Below, piece after piece: positions 56,101 through 57,251 of a stretch of DNA of 64,000 nucleotides; position 1 is the first letter of the stretch; each line of letters starts with the position of its first letter. The position numbers and the translations under genes are program-made. Where the stretch lies: positions 4,205,001 to 4,269,000 of the forward strand of contig NC_061152.1 in the NCBI RefSeq assembly GCF_905220365.1, written 5' to 3'. The notes under the pieces are model-generated. The model had not been told where the DNA came from. It ran no database searches and was given only the letters and a program-made list of their open reading frames with translations. The DNA is from Vanessa cardui (lineage: Eukaryota > Arthropoda > Insecta > Lepidoptera > Nymphalidae).

Positions 56101-56775
56101 TGGTCAGCCGATCAAAGTCGGCTTTCTTAACCAGCCAACCACGACGAAACAGTGTTACCATCTCTAAATCAGAATAACATAATTAAAATCATAACACTTG
56201 TATGTAAGTAGGAGCAAGTGCAAGTGAAGTATTTTACTCGCGTTTTAGGGCGTTTTTTAGGGCGTGGTTGTCACGTGTCAGGCAAAAAAGTAGCCTATGT
56301 TCCGCCTATGCCTTGGAGTTCAAGTTTGCTTCATACCAATTTTGATGAAATTCTTTTCGGCGATTTGGTCGTGAAAGAGCGACACACAGACAGATACAGT
56401 CACTTTCACATTTACACATTTTTAATCTATATTAATTTTACAAATTTAAATTAAATTACTGAATAAATACATTTAATTCACCTCGTGCTCGGCGGTGAAG
56501 GAAAACATCGTGAGGAAACCTATATGTGTCTGATATTGTCTTAGTATTTCACCAACCCGCATTGGAACAGCGTTTGAAATATATTCTAAAACCTTCTCAA
56601 AGGGAGGCTTAGCCCAGCAGTGGGAAATTTACAGGCTGTTGTTGTTGTTGTTGTACTGTAATAAAGTATATATTTGCAGATAACAACGGACGTGGCGGAG
56701 CGCGCTTCGGAGCTCTGCGTGGAGTCTGCGCCCTCTCCGGAGTCCTCTCAGCGGGCGACCGCCGTCGACGCATAG
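11093..56775 (+). CDS. Nup98-96: Nup98-96 nucleoporin precursor, complete 47-exon coding region
   Basis: The gene encodes the precursor of two nuclear-pore proteins: Nup98 (FG repeats, mRNA export through Rae1) and Nup96 (Y-complex scaffold). The span includes introns; exons are listed separately. Every intron is GT-AG, all phases join, and the sum is 5622 nt (1873 residues). Layout by residue: GLFG/FG repeats 1-168; GLEBS 178-230; FG repeats 231-515; linker 516-795; autoproteolytic domain about 797-947 (starts HPAGVKLTRPGYYTIPS); cleavage between F947 and S948 in VEHFSKYGL; acidic and low-complexity stretch; Nup96 helical domain about 1180-1873. Human NUP98-96 is about 1,800 residues, so length fits. 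The start ATG opens MFQKQTFG, typical for Nup98. The stop is TAG at 56773-56775. Exon ends were read by eye, so a few could shift by in-frame alternatives. Identity is firm from GLFG, GLEBS, the HFS site and Nup96 motifs such as KWVLIAQANRAKYE. Confidence 0.96.
11246..11374 (+). CDS. Nup98-96: Nup98-96 coding exon 2
   Basis: Residues 15-58, with FG units GAPPAFGAN and SGFKPTAG. Phase 1 at both ends, so it can be skipped in frame. Confidence 0.92.
11680..11880 (+). CDS. Nup98-96: Nup98-96 coding exon 3
   Basis: Residues 58-125. Opens with GLFG and carries a second GLFG plus SLFG, SFG and GFGFG units. Symmetric 1-1 exon. Confidence 0.95.
11925..12130 (+). mobile_element. Rep-I copy
   Basis: Rep-I is a ~300-bp family with CCTAAGTTACTCCTTATTAT, CAAAATCGGTCCAGCCGTTC and a TTTTGGTATATGTACC block. 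This copy lies in intron 3. Confidence 0.72.
12687..12818 (+). CDS. Nup98-96: Nup98-96 coding exon 4
   Basis: Residues 125-169 with three GLFG motifs (GLFGSA, GLFGQQ, GLFGNT). Acceptor TTCCAG, donor GTATGG, phase 1-1. Confidence 0.95.
13236..13369 (+). CDS. Nup98-96: Nup98-96 coding exon 5, GLEBS motif first half
   Basis: Residues 169-213. Contains KYNPMVGTD and IKHHCITCMK, the first part of the Gle2/Rae1-binding (GLEBS) motif. Ends in phase 0. Confidence 0.95.
13421..13647 (+). mobile_element. SINE-2 copy in intron 5
   Basis: Near complete. The B-box reads GGTTCGATGCC. Confidence 0.84.
13961..14104 (+). mobile_element. SINE-2 copy, 3'-truncated
   Basis: With the preceding copy and matching flanks (AGCTAGATACTTA before both; TCTTGACTC after both) it suggests a segmental duplication of about 540 bp within intron 5. 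Confidence 0.75.
14267..14396 (+). CDS. Nup98-96: Nup98-96 coding exon 6, GLEBS motif second half
   Basis: Residues 214-257. EYEGKSLEELRLEDY completes the GLEBS motif, which in known Nup98 binds Rae1 for mRNA export. FG units follow. Confidence 0.95.
14742..14905 (+). mobile_element. LINE 3' tail in intron 6
   Basis: Contains TTCTCGGTAGAATTTACTCT and the ATAGAGTATATTTTGATT end. Confidence 0.72.
15076..15156 (+). CDS. Nup98-96: Nup98-96 coding exon 7
   Basis: Residues 257-284, with SFGQP, SLFGTG and AFGQT units. Symmetric phase 1-1. Confidence 0.92.
15711..15803 (+). CDS. Nup98-96: Nup98-96 coding exon 8
   Basis: Residues 284-315, with SFGNA, GLFGAN and AFGAP units. Symmetric phase 1-1. Confidence 0.92.
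15852..16023 (+). mobile_element. MITE-E, left half
   Basis: MITE-E is a ~340-bp element with ~30-bp terminal inverted repeats (AGTACGACACAACTTAGATG ... ATCTAAGTTGTGTCGTACT) flanked by TA, as in Tc1/mariner-like elements. This copy is cut at GTGTAAATC by a SINE-1. Confidence 0.78.
16026..16212 (-). mobile_element. SINE-1 copy without head, joined to MITE-E
   Basis: The left end abuts a truncated MITE-E at 16023, suggesting insertion into or deletion across it. Confidence 0.75.
16288..16379 (+). CDS. Nup98-96: Nup98-96 coding exon 9
   Basis: Residues 315-345, GLFGATT, AFGTN and FGFGN. The acceptor GTGTTAG has a weak pyrimidine tract. Ends in phase 0 before GTATAC. Confidence 0.9.
16641..16826 (-). 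mobile_element. SINE-2 copy with head deletion
   Basis: About 40 bp between the B-box and the outer head are missing. Confidence 0.8.
16864..17150 (-). mobile_element. SINE-1 copy, full length
   Basis: Complete from (CAA)n tail to tRNA-like head, in intron 9. Confidence 0.88.
17223..17373 (+). CDS. Nup98-96: Nup98-96 coding exon 10
   Basis: Residues 346-396. Two GLFGAK units and several GFGA units. GC-rich compared with exons 1-8. Confidence 0.94.
17481..17684 (-). mobile_element. Rep-A copy merging into the exon 11 acceptor
   Basis: The 5' end of the element (A/T run) reaches within a few bases of CTGTAG. Confidence 0.82.
17687..17809 (+). CDS. Nup98-96: Nup98-96 coding exon 11
   Basis: Residues 396-437, TFGTTPGFGTN, SLFGG and SSFGKP units. 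The acceptor lies directly after a minus-strand Rep-A copy, whose A/T-rich end merges into the acceptor tract. Confidence 0.92.
17832..18085 (+). mobile_element. Rep-I copy in intron 11
   Basis: Starts TAGCCTTGTACGCGTTTGAA 20 bp after the exon 11 donor. Confidence 0.75.
18147..18358 (+). mobile_element. SINE-2 copy in intron 11
   Basis: Has the canonical B-box GGGTTCGATTCCC. The outermost head is lost. Confidence 0.83.
18549..18680 (+). CDS. Nup98-96: Nup98-96 coding exon 12
   Basis: Residues 437-481. Gly-rich, with AFGSLGG and two MFQAP/FQAK units. Symmetric phase 1-1. Confidence 0.92.
18722..19020 (-). mobile_element. MITE-E, near full length
   Basis: The left terminal repeat is degraded (ACACATGTTAGATGTAGC). 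The right end reads GTTGTGTCGTACTTA. Confidence 0.78.
19325..19672. mobile_element. ACCGACTTC-ended element in intron 12
   Basis: AAACCGACTTCAAAC at the left is mirrored by TTTGAAGTCGGCTAAAAA at the right, about 345 bp apart. Related pieces lie at 27065-27290 and 61648-61830. Confidence 0.72.
19756..20044 (-). mobile_element. SINE-1 copy, near full length
   Basis: An 18-bp stretch of the body is missing near 19818. The head ends 30 bp upstream of exon 13. Confidence 0.88.
20075..20180 (+). CDS. Nup98-96: Nup98-96 coding exon 13
   Basis: Residues 481-516. Last GLFG unit (GGGLFGNTSS). Ends in phase 2 before GTGAGT. The acceptor follows a SINE-1 copy by about 30 bp. Confidence 0.9.
20308..20540 (+). 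mobile_element. MITE-F with a large internal deletion
   Basis: Both ends are kept; about 200 bp around CACGTGACAC are lost. In intron 13. Confidence 0.8.
20691..20930 (+). mobile_element. SINE-2 copy in intron 13
   Basis: Full length with B-box GGGTTCGATTCCC and a TTTATTTA tail. Confidence 0.85.
21009..21121 (+). CDS. Nup98-96: Nup98-96 coding exon 14
   Basis: Residues 516-554. HEQILSLAARPYGDQPLFKDL matches the conserved segment just after the FG region in Nup98 proteins. Confidence 0.94.
21745..22195. mobile_element. MITE with ~25-bp terminal inverted repeats
   Basis: The left end GTGTTCAAGTATTACGTAAT and right end GTTACGTAATACTTGAATAC are inverted copies, about 445 bp apart, with further internal TTACGTAA sites. 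No coding frame. In intron 14. Confidence 0.82.
22240..22272 (+). repeat. TG-rich microsatellite upstream of exon 15
   Basis: A TG run interrupted by ACTCG, about 30 bp before the exon 15 acceptor. Confidence 0.6.
22304..22434 (+). CDS. Nup98-96: Nup98-96 coding exon 15
   Basis: Residues 554-597, with the conserved ATNPACVKAALQG stretch. Very GC-rich. Its GTACGC donor opens directly into the 168-bp tandem array. Confidence 0.92.
22435..23740 (-). repeat. 168-bp tandem array derived from a non-LTR reverse transcriptase motif
   Basis: About eight units, with CGCCATTAAC-type landmarks at 22446, 22614, 22782, 22950, ~23119, 23287, ~23456 and 23624, spaced 168-169 bp. Read on the minus strand, each unit encodes FKQVRVPQGSIFGPFLFLV, the GVPQGSxLGPLLF block (motif B) of LINE reverse transcriptase. 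Later units carry a stop in place of Ser. Units 4, 6 and 8 resemble each other, as do 5 and 7, indicating growth by dimers. The array starts at the donor of exon 15. Confidence 0.88.
23752..23870 (+). mobile_element. Rep-A fragment after the 168-bp array
   Basis: Begins GAACTAAGATGTTATGTCC and keeps the ACCTACCCAGAC box. Confidence 0.65.
24043..24179 (+). CDS. Nup98-96: Nup98-96 coding exon 16
   Basis: Residues 598-643. SLFDGLEE and KRLVLRPN are conserved in animal Nup98. Phase 0 start, phase 2 end. Confidence 0.94.
24262..24556 (+). mobile_element. SINE-1 copy, full length
   Basis: Clean head with A- and B-boxes, in intron 16. The tail differs (GGCTGTTACGTAG). Confidence 0.88.
24595..25020 (-). 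mobile_element. LINE 3' end, related family, reversed
   Basis: The minus frame 25021-24788 reads NSFLEQCIRFYNRISENFQQ and FAEGYYSTNDFLVD, a C-terminal segment like the other LINE tails but a distinct subfamily. It ends 100 bp before exon 17. Confidence 0.8.
25120..25250 (+). CDS. Nup98-96: Nup98-96 coding exon 17
   Basis: Residues 643-687, a charged linker (QETRENQDPKDD, QRAEREMMKQ). Acceptor TTTCAACAG, donor GTGAGT. Confidence 0.9.
25568..25910 (-). mobile_element. MITE-F, reversed, left part missing
   Basis: A related 50-bp fragment of the same end lies at 25297-25343, just after the exon 17 donor. Confidence 0.78.
26026..26059 (+). CDS. Nup98-96: Nup98-96 coding exon 18 (34 nt)
   Basis: Residues 687-698, NVDSNSERHGSW. 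Too short to be seen as an ORF. Supported by TTCAG acceptor, GTAAGT donor and exact phase joining (1 to 2). Confidence 0.82.
26120..27030 (+). repeat. Degenerate ~90-bp tandem array in intron 18
   Basis: About eleven diverged units share the core TTTATGTTCGCCTGGTACTT followed by GTGAGTAC or a variant. Cores lie near 26230, 26318, 26405, 26500, 26548, 26632, 26730, 26820, 26912 and 27005. One further unit at about 27297-27325 is split off by an inserted repeat. Confidence 0.8.
27065..27290. mobile_element. ACCGACTT-type element splitting the intron 18 array
   Basis: Starts TAACCGACTTTTAAGAAAGG. Beyond it one more array unit appears, so it inserted into the array. Confidence 0.68.
27499..27581 (+). 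CDS. Nup98-96: Nup98-96 coding exon 19
   Basis: Residues 698-726, Ser/Lys-rich linker LDSSQTWSEKGKR. Phase 2 to 1, complementing exon 18. Confidence 0.87.
27606..27915 (+). mobile_element. SINE-1 copy, full length
   Basis: Starts 25 bp after the exon 19 donor and has a short insertion in the body (ACAACCACACG). Confidence 0.86.
28076..28118 (+). CDS. Nup98-96: Nup98-96 coding exon 20 (43 nt)
   Basis: Residues 726-740, DKELPAQVPDRRASW. Like exon 18 it is tiny, runs phase 1 to 2 and ends in a split SW codon pair. Confidence 0.83.
28169..28243 (+). mobile_element. SINE-1 3' fragment
   Basis: Only the last ~75 bp (ATGTTCCAAACC to the GGCTGTTAC tail), 50 bp after the exon 20 donor. Confidence 0.7.
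28341..28432 (-). mobile_element. SINE-1 head fragment
   Basis: Head only, ending TTATCTCGGCTC. Confidence 0.65.
28594..28853 (+). mobile_element. SINE-1 copy with an internal deletion
   Basis: Lacks about 40 bp around the CCCGCATTGGAACAGCG box, in intron 20. Confidence 0.82.
28974..29101 (+). CDS. Nup98-96: Nup98-96 coding exon 21
   Basis: Residues 740-783, linker with KPLRKPLVSN and SAEDKENIDTLS. Phase 2 to 1. Confidence 0.9.
29131..29413 (-). mobile_element. Rep-A copy in intron 21
   Basis: Full length; starts about 30 bp after the exon 21 donor. Confidence 0.86.
29505..30060 (+). mobile_element. LINE 3' end with C-terminal ORF remnant, rearranged
   Basis: The frame at 29626-29887 reads HFDKISDNHC, LRKVNKSLGQ, GIRFYNKIPQ and a terminal VDDKKAWS, the C-terminus of a non-LTR retrotransposon polyprotein (CR1/Jockey-like, inferred). 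An extra partial copy of the second half precedes it at about 29505-29592. The non-coding tail has TTGCCAGTTCTTCTCGGTAG. Confidence 0.8.
30386..30778. mobile_element. Tandem dimer of a 194-bp MITE
   Basis: CAGTCGGAGTAAGAAAACC starts at 30388 and again at 30582, and the units are ~85% alike. The outer right end TTTTCTTACCCCGACTGT is the inverse of the left end. Confidence 0.83.
31084..31206 (-). mobile_element. Rep-A half copy
   Basis: Contains only the first ~120 bp of the family, reversed. Confidence 0.78.
31407..31514 (+). CDS. Nup98-96: Nup98-96 coding exon 22, start of autoproteolytic domain
   Basis: Residues 783-819. HPAGVKLTRPGYYTIPSLEE is the typical opening of the Nup98 autoproteolytic domain. 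Confidence 0.96.
31583..31880 (+). mobile_element. SINE-1 copy interrupted by a MITE-F fragment
   Basis: The head and first body part run to about 31695. A ~110-bp MITE-F piece follows. The 3' body resumes at about 31808 with GGAACAGCGTGGTGG. Confidence 0.72.
31878..32173 (-). mobile_element. SINE-1 copy, full length, tail-to-tail with its neighbour
   Basis: Together with the preceding plus copy it forms an inverted pair in intron 22. Confidence 0.86.
32224..32343 (+). CDS. Nup98-96: Nup98-96 coding exon 23, autoproteolytic domain
   Basis: Residues 819-859. LTIGRQNYGNVYFDCEIDV is a conserved strand of the domain. Confidence 0.95.
32393..32905 (+). mobile_element. SINE-2 copy split by a ~290-bp insertion
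   Basis: The head ends near 32437 (TCTTCATGGTT) and resumes near 32728 (TTCATGGGTAAG). The insert is A-rich, opens TTTATTCGGGAACACACACA and looks like a reversed retroposon 3' end. Confidence 0.72.
33271..33421 (+). CDS. Nup98-96: Nup98-96 coding exon 24, autoproteolytic domain
   Basis: Residues 859-909. EVIIYPDDEHKPAVGEGLN and VWPRDKTEKR are conserved. Donor GTGGGT lies 10 bp before a SINE-1 fragment. Confidence 0.95.
33432..33492 (-). mobile_element. SINE-1 tail fragment next to the exon 24 donor
   Basis: (CAA)7 followed by CCTGTAAACTGTAAATTTCC; begins 10 bp after the donor. Confidence 0.75.
33602..33775 (+). mobile_element. LINE 3' tail in intron 24
   Basis: Non-coding tail only, ending about 15 bp before the exon 25 acceptor. 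Confidence 0.75.
33793..33895 (+). CDS. Nup98-96: Nup98-96 coding exon 25, autoproteolytic domain
   Basis: Residues 909-943. FIEYRPQTGSWVFR leads straight to the cleavage site, which the next intron separates by four residues. Confidence 0.96.
33928..34165 (+). mobile_element. Rep-I copy in intron 25
   Basis: Opens ACTAGCTATGCCCGTAACCT; ends CAATTATATGTATAGATG. Confidence 0.78.
34343..34427 (-). mobile_element. SINE-1 head fragment
   Basis: Only the tRNA-like head with a mutated B-box (TTTGAAGCC on the plus strand). Confidence 0.65.
34590..34704 (+). CDS. Nup98-96: Nup98-96 coding exon 26, self-cleavage site
   Basis: Residues 944-982. VEHFSKYGL carries the autocatalytic His-Phe|Ser. The scissile bond falls between codons ending 34601 and starting 34602. 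The acidic DSDEDDD stretch follows, as in other Nup98-96 proteins. Confidence 0.97.
34736..34986 (+). mobile_element. Rep-A copy in intron 26
   Basis: 3' end truncated at GAGTGGGTGCTAC. It begins about 30 bp after the exon 26 donor. Confidence 0.83.
34990..35226 (+). mobile_element. MITE-F internal part
   Basis: Runs from the TTTATTCAAAAA region to ATGGAATTTTTT, then changes into MITE-E. Confidence 0.75.
35228..35410 (+). mobile_element. MITE-E right half joined to MITE-F
   Basis: A truncated MITE-F ends at TTTTTTTCACACT and MITE-E continues from the GACGCGTCGATTTACACGC block to its right terminal repeat. Confidence 0.75.
35533..35730 (+). CDS. Nup98-96: Nup98-96 coding exon 27, Gly-Leu repeat at Nup96 N-part
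   Basis: Residues 982-1048. Contains a run of GLG units at 997-1026, a low-complexity insert just after the cleavage site. Phase 1-1. Confidence 0.9.
35824..36070 (+). mobile_element. SINE-2 copy in intron 27
   Basis: Full length. Its TTTATTTATATTTATTA tail ends about 30 bp upstream of exon 28. Confidence 0.86.
36102..36164 (+). CDS. Nup98-96: Nup98-96 coding exon 28 (63 nt)
   Basis: Residues 1048-1069, VFEMDATDNNSDAPSFYQDN. Small symmetric exon supported by TTTCAG, GTGAGT and phase. Confidence 0.84.
36605..37080 (+). mobile_element. Interspersed repeat hosting the 18-bp minisatellite
   Basis: The segment with ATCGCCCTGTCTCTGTTTAA and the AGAAAGAGATGAAAC block matches 57890-58195 closely. 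The two copies differ mainly in minisatellite length. Confidence 0.7.
36895..37080 (+). repeat. 18-bp minisatellite (TGACATCTGACGTTCCGA) in intron 28
   Basis: About ten copies with single-base variants. The unit is a multiple of three, so it reads as an open VPMTSD repeat, but no splice sites connect it to the gene. It sits inside a larger interspersed repeat. Confidence 0.9.
37190..37288 (+). CDS. Nup98-96: Nup98-96 coding exon 29
   Basis: Residues 1069-1102. HVQLMKASLYAD matches a conserved Nup96 N-terminal peptide. Donor is GTCAGT (C at +3). Confidence 0.9.
37343..38020. mobile_element. Element with inverted ends and a nested retroposon tail
   Basis: CTCTATATATATGTCGGAG at the left mirrors CTCCGACATATATATCTCTA at the right. 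Inside is an AATAAAAAATATTATTATTATT end of a retroposon. In intron 29. Confidence 0.7.
38190..38403 (+). mobile_element. SINE-2 copy in intron 29
   Basis: Near full length with a small deletion between the head and the B-box, followed directly by a foldback element. Confidence 0.84.
38415..38582. mobile_element. Foldback element, second copy
   Basis: The hairpin uses GTGTTCGTGGTC ... GACCACGAACACTG. It ends with the same AAGACAACATTATG. Confidence 0.75.
38720..38869 (+). CDS. Nup98-96: Nup98-96 coding exon 30
   Basis: Residues 1102-1152, Ser/Pro/Ala-rich and disordered. The GTAACT donor runs directly into a Rep-A copy. Confidence 0.88.
38872..39172 (+). mobile_element. Rep-A copy inserted at the exon 30 donor
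   Basis: The T-run starts within the donor neighbourhood (GTAAC then T10), leaving only about 4 intronic bases before it. Confidence 0.86.
39363..39637 (+). mobile_element. Rep-A copy, diverged
   Basis: A second, older copy 190 bp from the previous one. Confidence 0.75.
39716..40007 (+). mobile_element. SINE-1 copy, near full length
   Basis: In intron 30, ending about 40 bp before the exon 31 acceptor. Part of the GAAACCTGCATG box is lost. Confidence 0.85.
40049..40138 (+). CDS. Nup98-96: Nup98-96 coding exon 31
   Basis: Residues 1152-1182, IMRPLIVRPHTIVLNYHRKV. Phase 1-1. Confidence 0.9.
40175..40450 (+). mobile_element. Rep-I copy in intron 31
   Basis: Longest plus copy, joined at its end to a GTGAAAGTAACTCTG repeat. 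Confidence 0.76.
40612..40835 (+). mobile_element. Rep-J copy in intron 31
   Basis: Flanked by two CGGTGACAT motifs; ends 50 bp before exon 32. Confidence 0.68.
40885..41013 (+). CDS. Nup98-96: Nup98-96 coding exon 32, start of Nup96 core
   Basis: Residues 1182-1225. RHSRIGFGPAGTLSF corresponds to the conserved FGPGW-like segment that opens the Nup96 helical part. Confidence 0.93.
41157..41605 (+). mobile_element. MITE-F, full length, in intron 32
   Basis: Both terminal sequences are present. Confidence 0.85.
41745..41857 (+). CDS. Nup98-96: Nup98-96 coding exon 33
   Basis: Residues 1225-1262, TADLSTLGTYVSGRGEDDW. Ends in phase 0 at GTACGA. Confidence 0.9.
41920..42156 (+). mobile_element. 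SINE-1 copy, internally deleted
   Basis: Head and tail are kept. The middle around CCGCATTGGAACAGCG is lost. Confidence 0.78.
42165..42412 (-). mobile_element. Rep-I copy in intron 33
   Basis: Reversed; directly followed by MITE-E. Confidence 0.75.
42417..42756 (+). mobile_element. MITE-E, full length
   Basis: Both terminal inverted repeats are visible. It sits between two Rep-I copies. Confidence 0.85.
42763..42952 (-). mobile_element. Rep-I copy in intron 33, second
   Basis: Reversed; ends AAGGTCCCGGGCACAGCTAG, so MITE-E appears to sit between two Rep-I pieces. Confidence 0.75.
42998..43183 (+). CDS. Nup98-96: Nup98-96 coding exon 34
   Basis: Residues 1263-1324, ending in an Ala/Pro-rich tail. 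Donor GTCAGT is repeated 50 bp downstream in a short duplication. Confidence 0.87.
43240..43388 (-). mobile_element. LINE 3' tail, reversed, in intron 34
   Basis: The CAAACTCAAA-rich end merges with the duplicated donor region of exon 34. Confidence 0.68.
43399..43697 (-). mobile_element. SINE-1 copy, full length
   Basis: In intron 34, inserted beside a LINE 3' tail. Confidence 0.87.
43798..43876 (+). CDS. Nup98-96: Nup98-96 coding exon 35
   Basis: Residues 1325-1351. YCLQVWKLCDALWGDD matches the W.L..ALWG motif of Nup96. Confidence 0.94.
44008..44257 (+). mobile_element. Rep-A copy in intron 35
   Basis: Has several small deletions; ends CCTACCACCAAGTAA. Confidence 0.82.
44450..44901 (+). 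mobile_element. MITE-F, full length, ending just before exon 36
   Basis: The right terminus AATAGCCTATT is followed by only GATTTTCATTTCAG and then the exon. Confidence 0.87.
44915..45043 (+). CDS. Nup98-96: Nup98-96 coding exon 36
   Basis: Residues 1351-1394. VNRHKRLLDWLKEAV corresponds to the conserved R..F..WL helix. A MITE-F copy ends 14 bp upstream of the acceptor. Confidence 0.93.
45075..45290 (-). mobile_element. SINE-2 copy in intron 36
   Basis: Full length; starts about 30 bp after the exon 36 donor. Confidence 0.85.
46082..46201 (+). CDS. Nup98-96: Nup98-96 coding exon 37
   Basis: Residues 1394-1434. GGRLREACALSRQHGDLALA is a strongly conserved Nup96 helix pair. The acceptor is preceded by (TG)n rather than pyrimidines. 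Donor GTCAGT. Confidence 0.95.
46366..46565 (-). mobile_element. SINE-1 copy without head
   Basis: Tail and body only, in intron 37. Confidence 0.75.
46984..47122 (-). mobile_element. SINE-1 fragment
   Basis: (CAAA)n tail and part of the body. It precedes a full plus-strand copy, giving another inverted pair. Confidence 0.7.
47161..47459 (+). mobile_element. SINE-1 copy, full length, before exon 38
   Basis: The GTTGTTGTG tail ends about 30 bp upstream of the acceptor, so most of the acceptor tract derives from or borders the SINE. Confidence 0.87.
47492..47666 (+). CDS. Nup98-96: Nup98-96 coding exon 38
   Basis: Residues 1434-1492, SLVARQLRVWQQCGAEAL. A full SINE-1 copy ends about 30 bp before it. 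Confidence 0.93.
47711..48645 (-). mobile_element. MITE-E interrupted by a LINE 3' end
   Basis: One half runs 47714-47925. A LINE tail fills to about 48522. The other half resumes with ACAAGTTATTACGTTTG and reaches the terminal repeat at 48640. Confidence 0.85.
47950..48522 (+). mobile_element. LINE 3' end inserted in MITE-E
   Basis: Same ORF end as the intron 21 copy but cleaner (48002-48277), followed by the CTTGAATAAAGTTTATTTTG tail and (GATTTT)3. Confidence 0.87.
48648..48842 (-). mobile_element. Rep-I copy in intron 38
   Basis: Reversed; ends AAGGTCGCGGGCACAGCTAG. Confidence 0.76.
49030..49248. mobile_element. Foldback element, most symmetric copy
   Basis: Arms of about 55 bp: CTAGCTATAACGGATTTGAA ... 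mirrored by TTCAAATCCGTTATAGCTAG. In intron 38. Confidence 0.8.
49385..49547 (+). CDS. Nup98-96: Nup98-96 coding exon 39
   Basis: Residues 1492-1546, IPTLEQVVRTYEGYFSSDPEA. Donor GTTGGT fits phase 0; a GTGTCG 5 nt later would break the frame. Confidence 0.9.
50245..50366 (+). CDS. Nup98-96: Nup98-96 coding exon 40
   Basis: Residues 1547-1587, VLDVRYELLRARALHATPAL. The acceptor is the downstream copy of a duplicated GCGCAG|GGCGGAAAC. Only this copy keeps the frame. Confidence 0.88.
50550..50780 (-). mobile_element. SINE-2 copy in intron 40
   Basis: Full length apart from a short B-box deletion; ends about 50 bp before exon 41. Confidence 0.84.
50829..50954 (+). CDS. Nup98-96: Nup98-96 coding exon 41
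   Basis: Residues 1587-1629. SFPLASWLGV and LEASGNWHLALQAL are conserved Nup96 helices (W.WA... type). Confidence 0.94.
50977..51319 (+). mobile_element. MITE-E, full length, 25 bp after exon 41
   Basis: Starts TAGTACGACACAACTTAAGA. The right end has one substitution (GTGTCTTACTATA). Confidence 0.86.
51318..51545 (-). mobile_element. Rep-A copy before exon 42
   Basis: The element's T-run side supplies the T-rich stretch 12 bp upstream of the acceptor. Confidence 0.82.
51558..51708 (+). CDS. Nup98-96: Nup98-96 coding exon 42
   Basis: Residues 1629-1679. RFELIKKLRIPEKWVLIAQA is the conserved KL.IP.KW motif. Confidence 0.96.
51883..51975 (+). mobile_element. SINE-2 3' fragment in intron 42
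   Basis: Only the CACAAGTGCTTTAGCTAC to TCATATTTATT end. Confidence 0.72.
52158..52432 (+). mobile_element. SINE-1 copy, near full length
   Basis: In intron 42, about 30 bp before the exon 43 acceptor. The B-box is decayed. Confidence 0.83.
52466..52568 (+). CDS. Nup98-96: Nup98-96 coding exon 43
   Basis: Residues 1680-1714. GAEQWNAAHRVLLKEL matches the AEHW...H family motif. Donor GTCAGT. Confidence 0.95.
52617..52868 (+). mobile_element. LINE 3' end starting 50 bp after exon 43
   Basis: Begins at the last codons (DDKKAWS) and runs through the ACTTGAGTAAAGTTTATTTT tail. Confidence 0.85.
52950..53165 (-). mobile_element. Rep-A copy in intron 43
   Basis: Lacks the GGGTGATGGTGACCACTTAC box. 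Confidence 0.8.
53325..53474 (+). mobile_element. LINE 3' tail forming the exon 44 acceptor region
   Basis: The tail TGTAATTTGATTTGATT runs directly into TTACAG, so the pyrimidine tract is LINE-derived. Confidence 0.75.
53477..53598 (+). CDS. Nup98-96: Nup98-96 coding exon 44
   Basis: Residues 1714-1754. DNLQSIKGILEKM and GWETGGQALYHYLRV. Its donor GTAGCA is the junction with a minus-strand SINE-1. Confidence 0.94.
53601..53876 (-). mobile_element. SINE-1 copy forming the exon 44 donor junction
   Basis: The (CAA)n-type end AGCAACAGCAGCCTG begins 2 bp into the intron, so donor positions +3 onward are SINE sequence. Confidence 0.82.
53893..54203 (+). mobile_element. Rep-A copy before exon 45
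   Basis: Preceded by a TATATTATATA run; ends about 40 bp upstream of the acceptor. Confidence 0.82.
54243..54358 (+). CDS. Nup98-96: Nup98-96 coding exon 45
   Basis: Residues 1755-1793, Ala/Arg/Gly-rich helix. Very high GC. A Rep-A copy ends about 40 bp upstream. Confidence 0.88.
54805..54952 (+). CDS. Nup98-96: Nup98-96 coding exon 46
   Basis: Residues 1793-1842, Ala/Leu-rich helices. Extremely GC-rich. GTACGC donor opens directly into a minisatellite. Confidence 0.88.
54953..55550 (+). repeat. 40/46/52-bp minisatellite in intron 46
   Basis: Twelve copies of CGCTCGTCACGCTGTCTAAA followed by GTGTTAC and a variable (CACACG)n spacer. Core spacing is mostly 46, with one 40 and two 52, so the spacer varies in 6-bp steps. 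It degenerates after 55490. A single orphan copy lies at 55589-55617. Confidence 0.93.
55797..55964 (-). mobile_element. Rep-A copy in intron 46
   Basis: The distal ~110 bp are missing. Confidence 0.8.
56480..56655 (+). mobile_element. SINE-1 copy, 5'-truncated, before exon 47
   Basis: Its (GTT)5 tail lies 24 bp upstream of the last acceptor. Confidence 0.82.
56680..56775 (+). CDS. Nup98-96: Nup98-96 terminal coding exon 47
   Basis: Residues 1843-1873, ITTDVAERASELCVESAP then a short Ser/Pro tail and TAG. The acceptor follows the GTT tail of a SINE-1. Confidence 0.88.
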   Translation: MTTDVAERASELCVESAPSPESSQRATAVDA

Positions 56776-56942
56776 AAAAAACCAACCCCCCCCCCCTATC
56801 AACGCACTCAACCCCTTACTGTACGAAATCGTTGAACATATGTCCTTGTATATGTTACTCAAGAACACGCTTGCCACATCAATAATATGGATTTTAAATG
56901 GGTGAACTGTGAAACATAAAATCTTCGAAACGCGCTGTATCT
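56776..56942 (+). other. Proximal 3' UTR of Nup98-96
   Basis: A short C-run follows the stop. No AATAAA is seen before the MITE-E copy that begins just downstream; only a weak CATAAA is present near 56917. The message may end there or run through the MITE. Confidence 0.4.
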
Positions 56943-57251
56943 AGTACGACACAACTCAGATGTCGCATCGGCAAAATTCGTAAAACCGATCACATCCGAA
57001 TTGAGTACGCTATCCCGAATTATCAATATTTATTTCTCATGTGAATATGATCTTTACACATACGTAATAACTTGTAATATCATGTGACCTAATATATTCG
57101 TCAATTCGACGCGTCGATTTCACGAGAATCTATATCGACGAATAGCGTCGAATGGCGCGATAGGGAGCTGTTTCTGTTGGTTGTGTGAATCGGCAGTGAT
57201 CGGTTTTATTGAATTTGCCGATGCTACATCTAAGTTGTGTCGTACTATACT
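56943..57251 (+). mobile_element. MITE-E in the Nup98-96 3' flank
   Basis: Lacks about 30 bp in the middle (the CACTCGCTGTCTCGG block). Confidence 0.85.
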
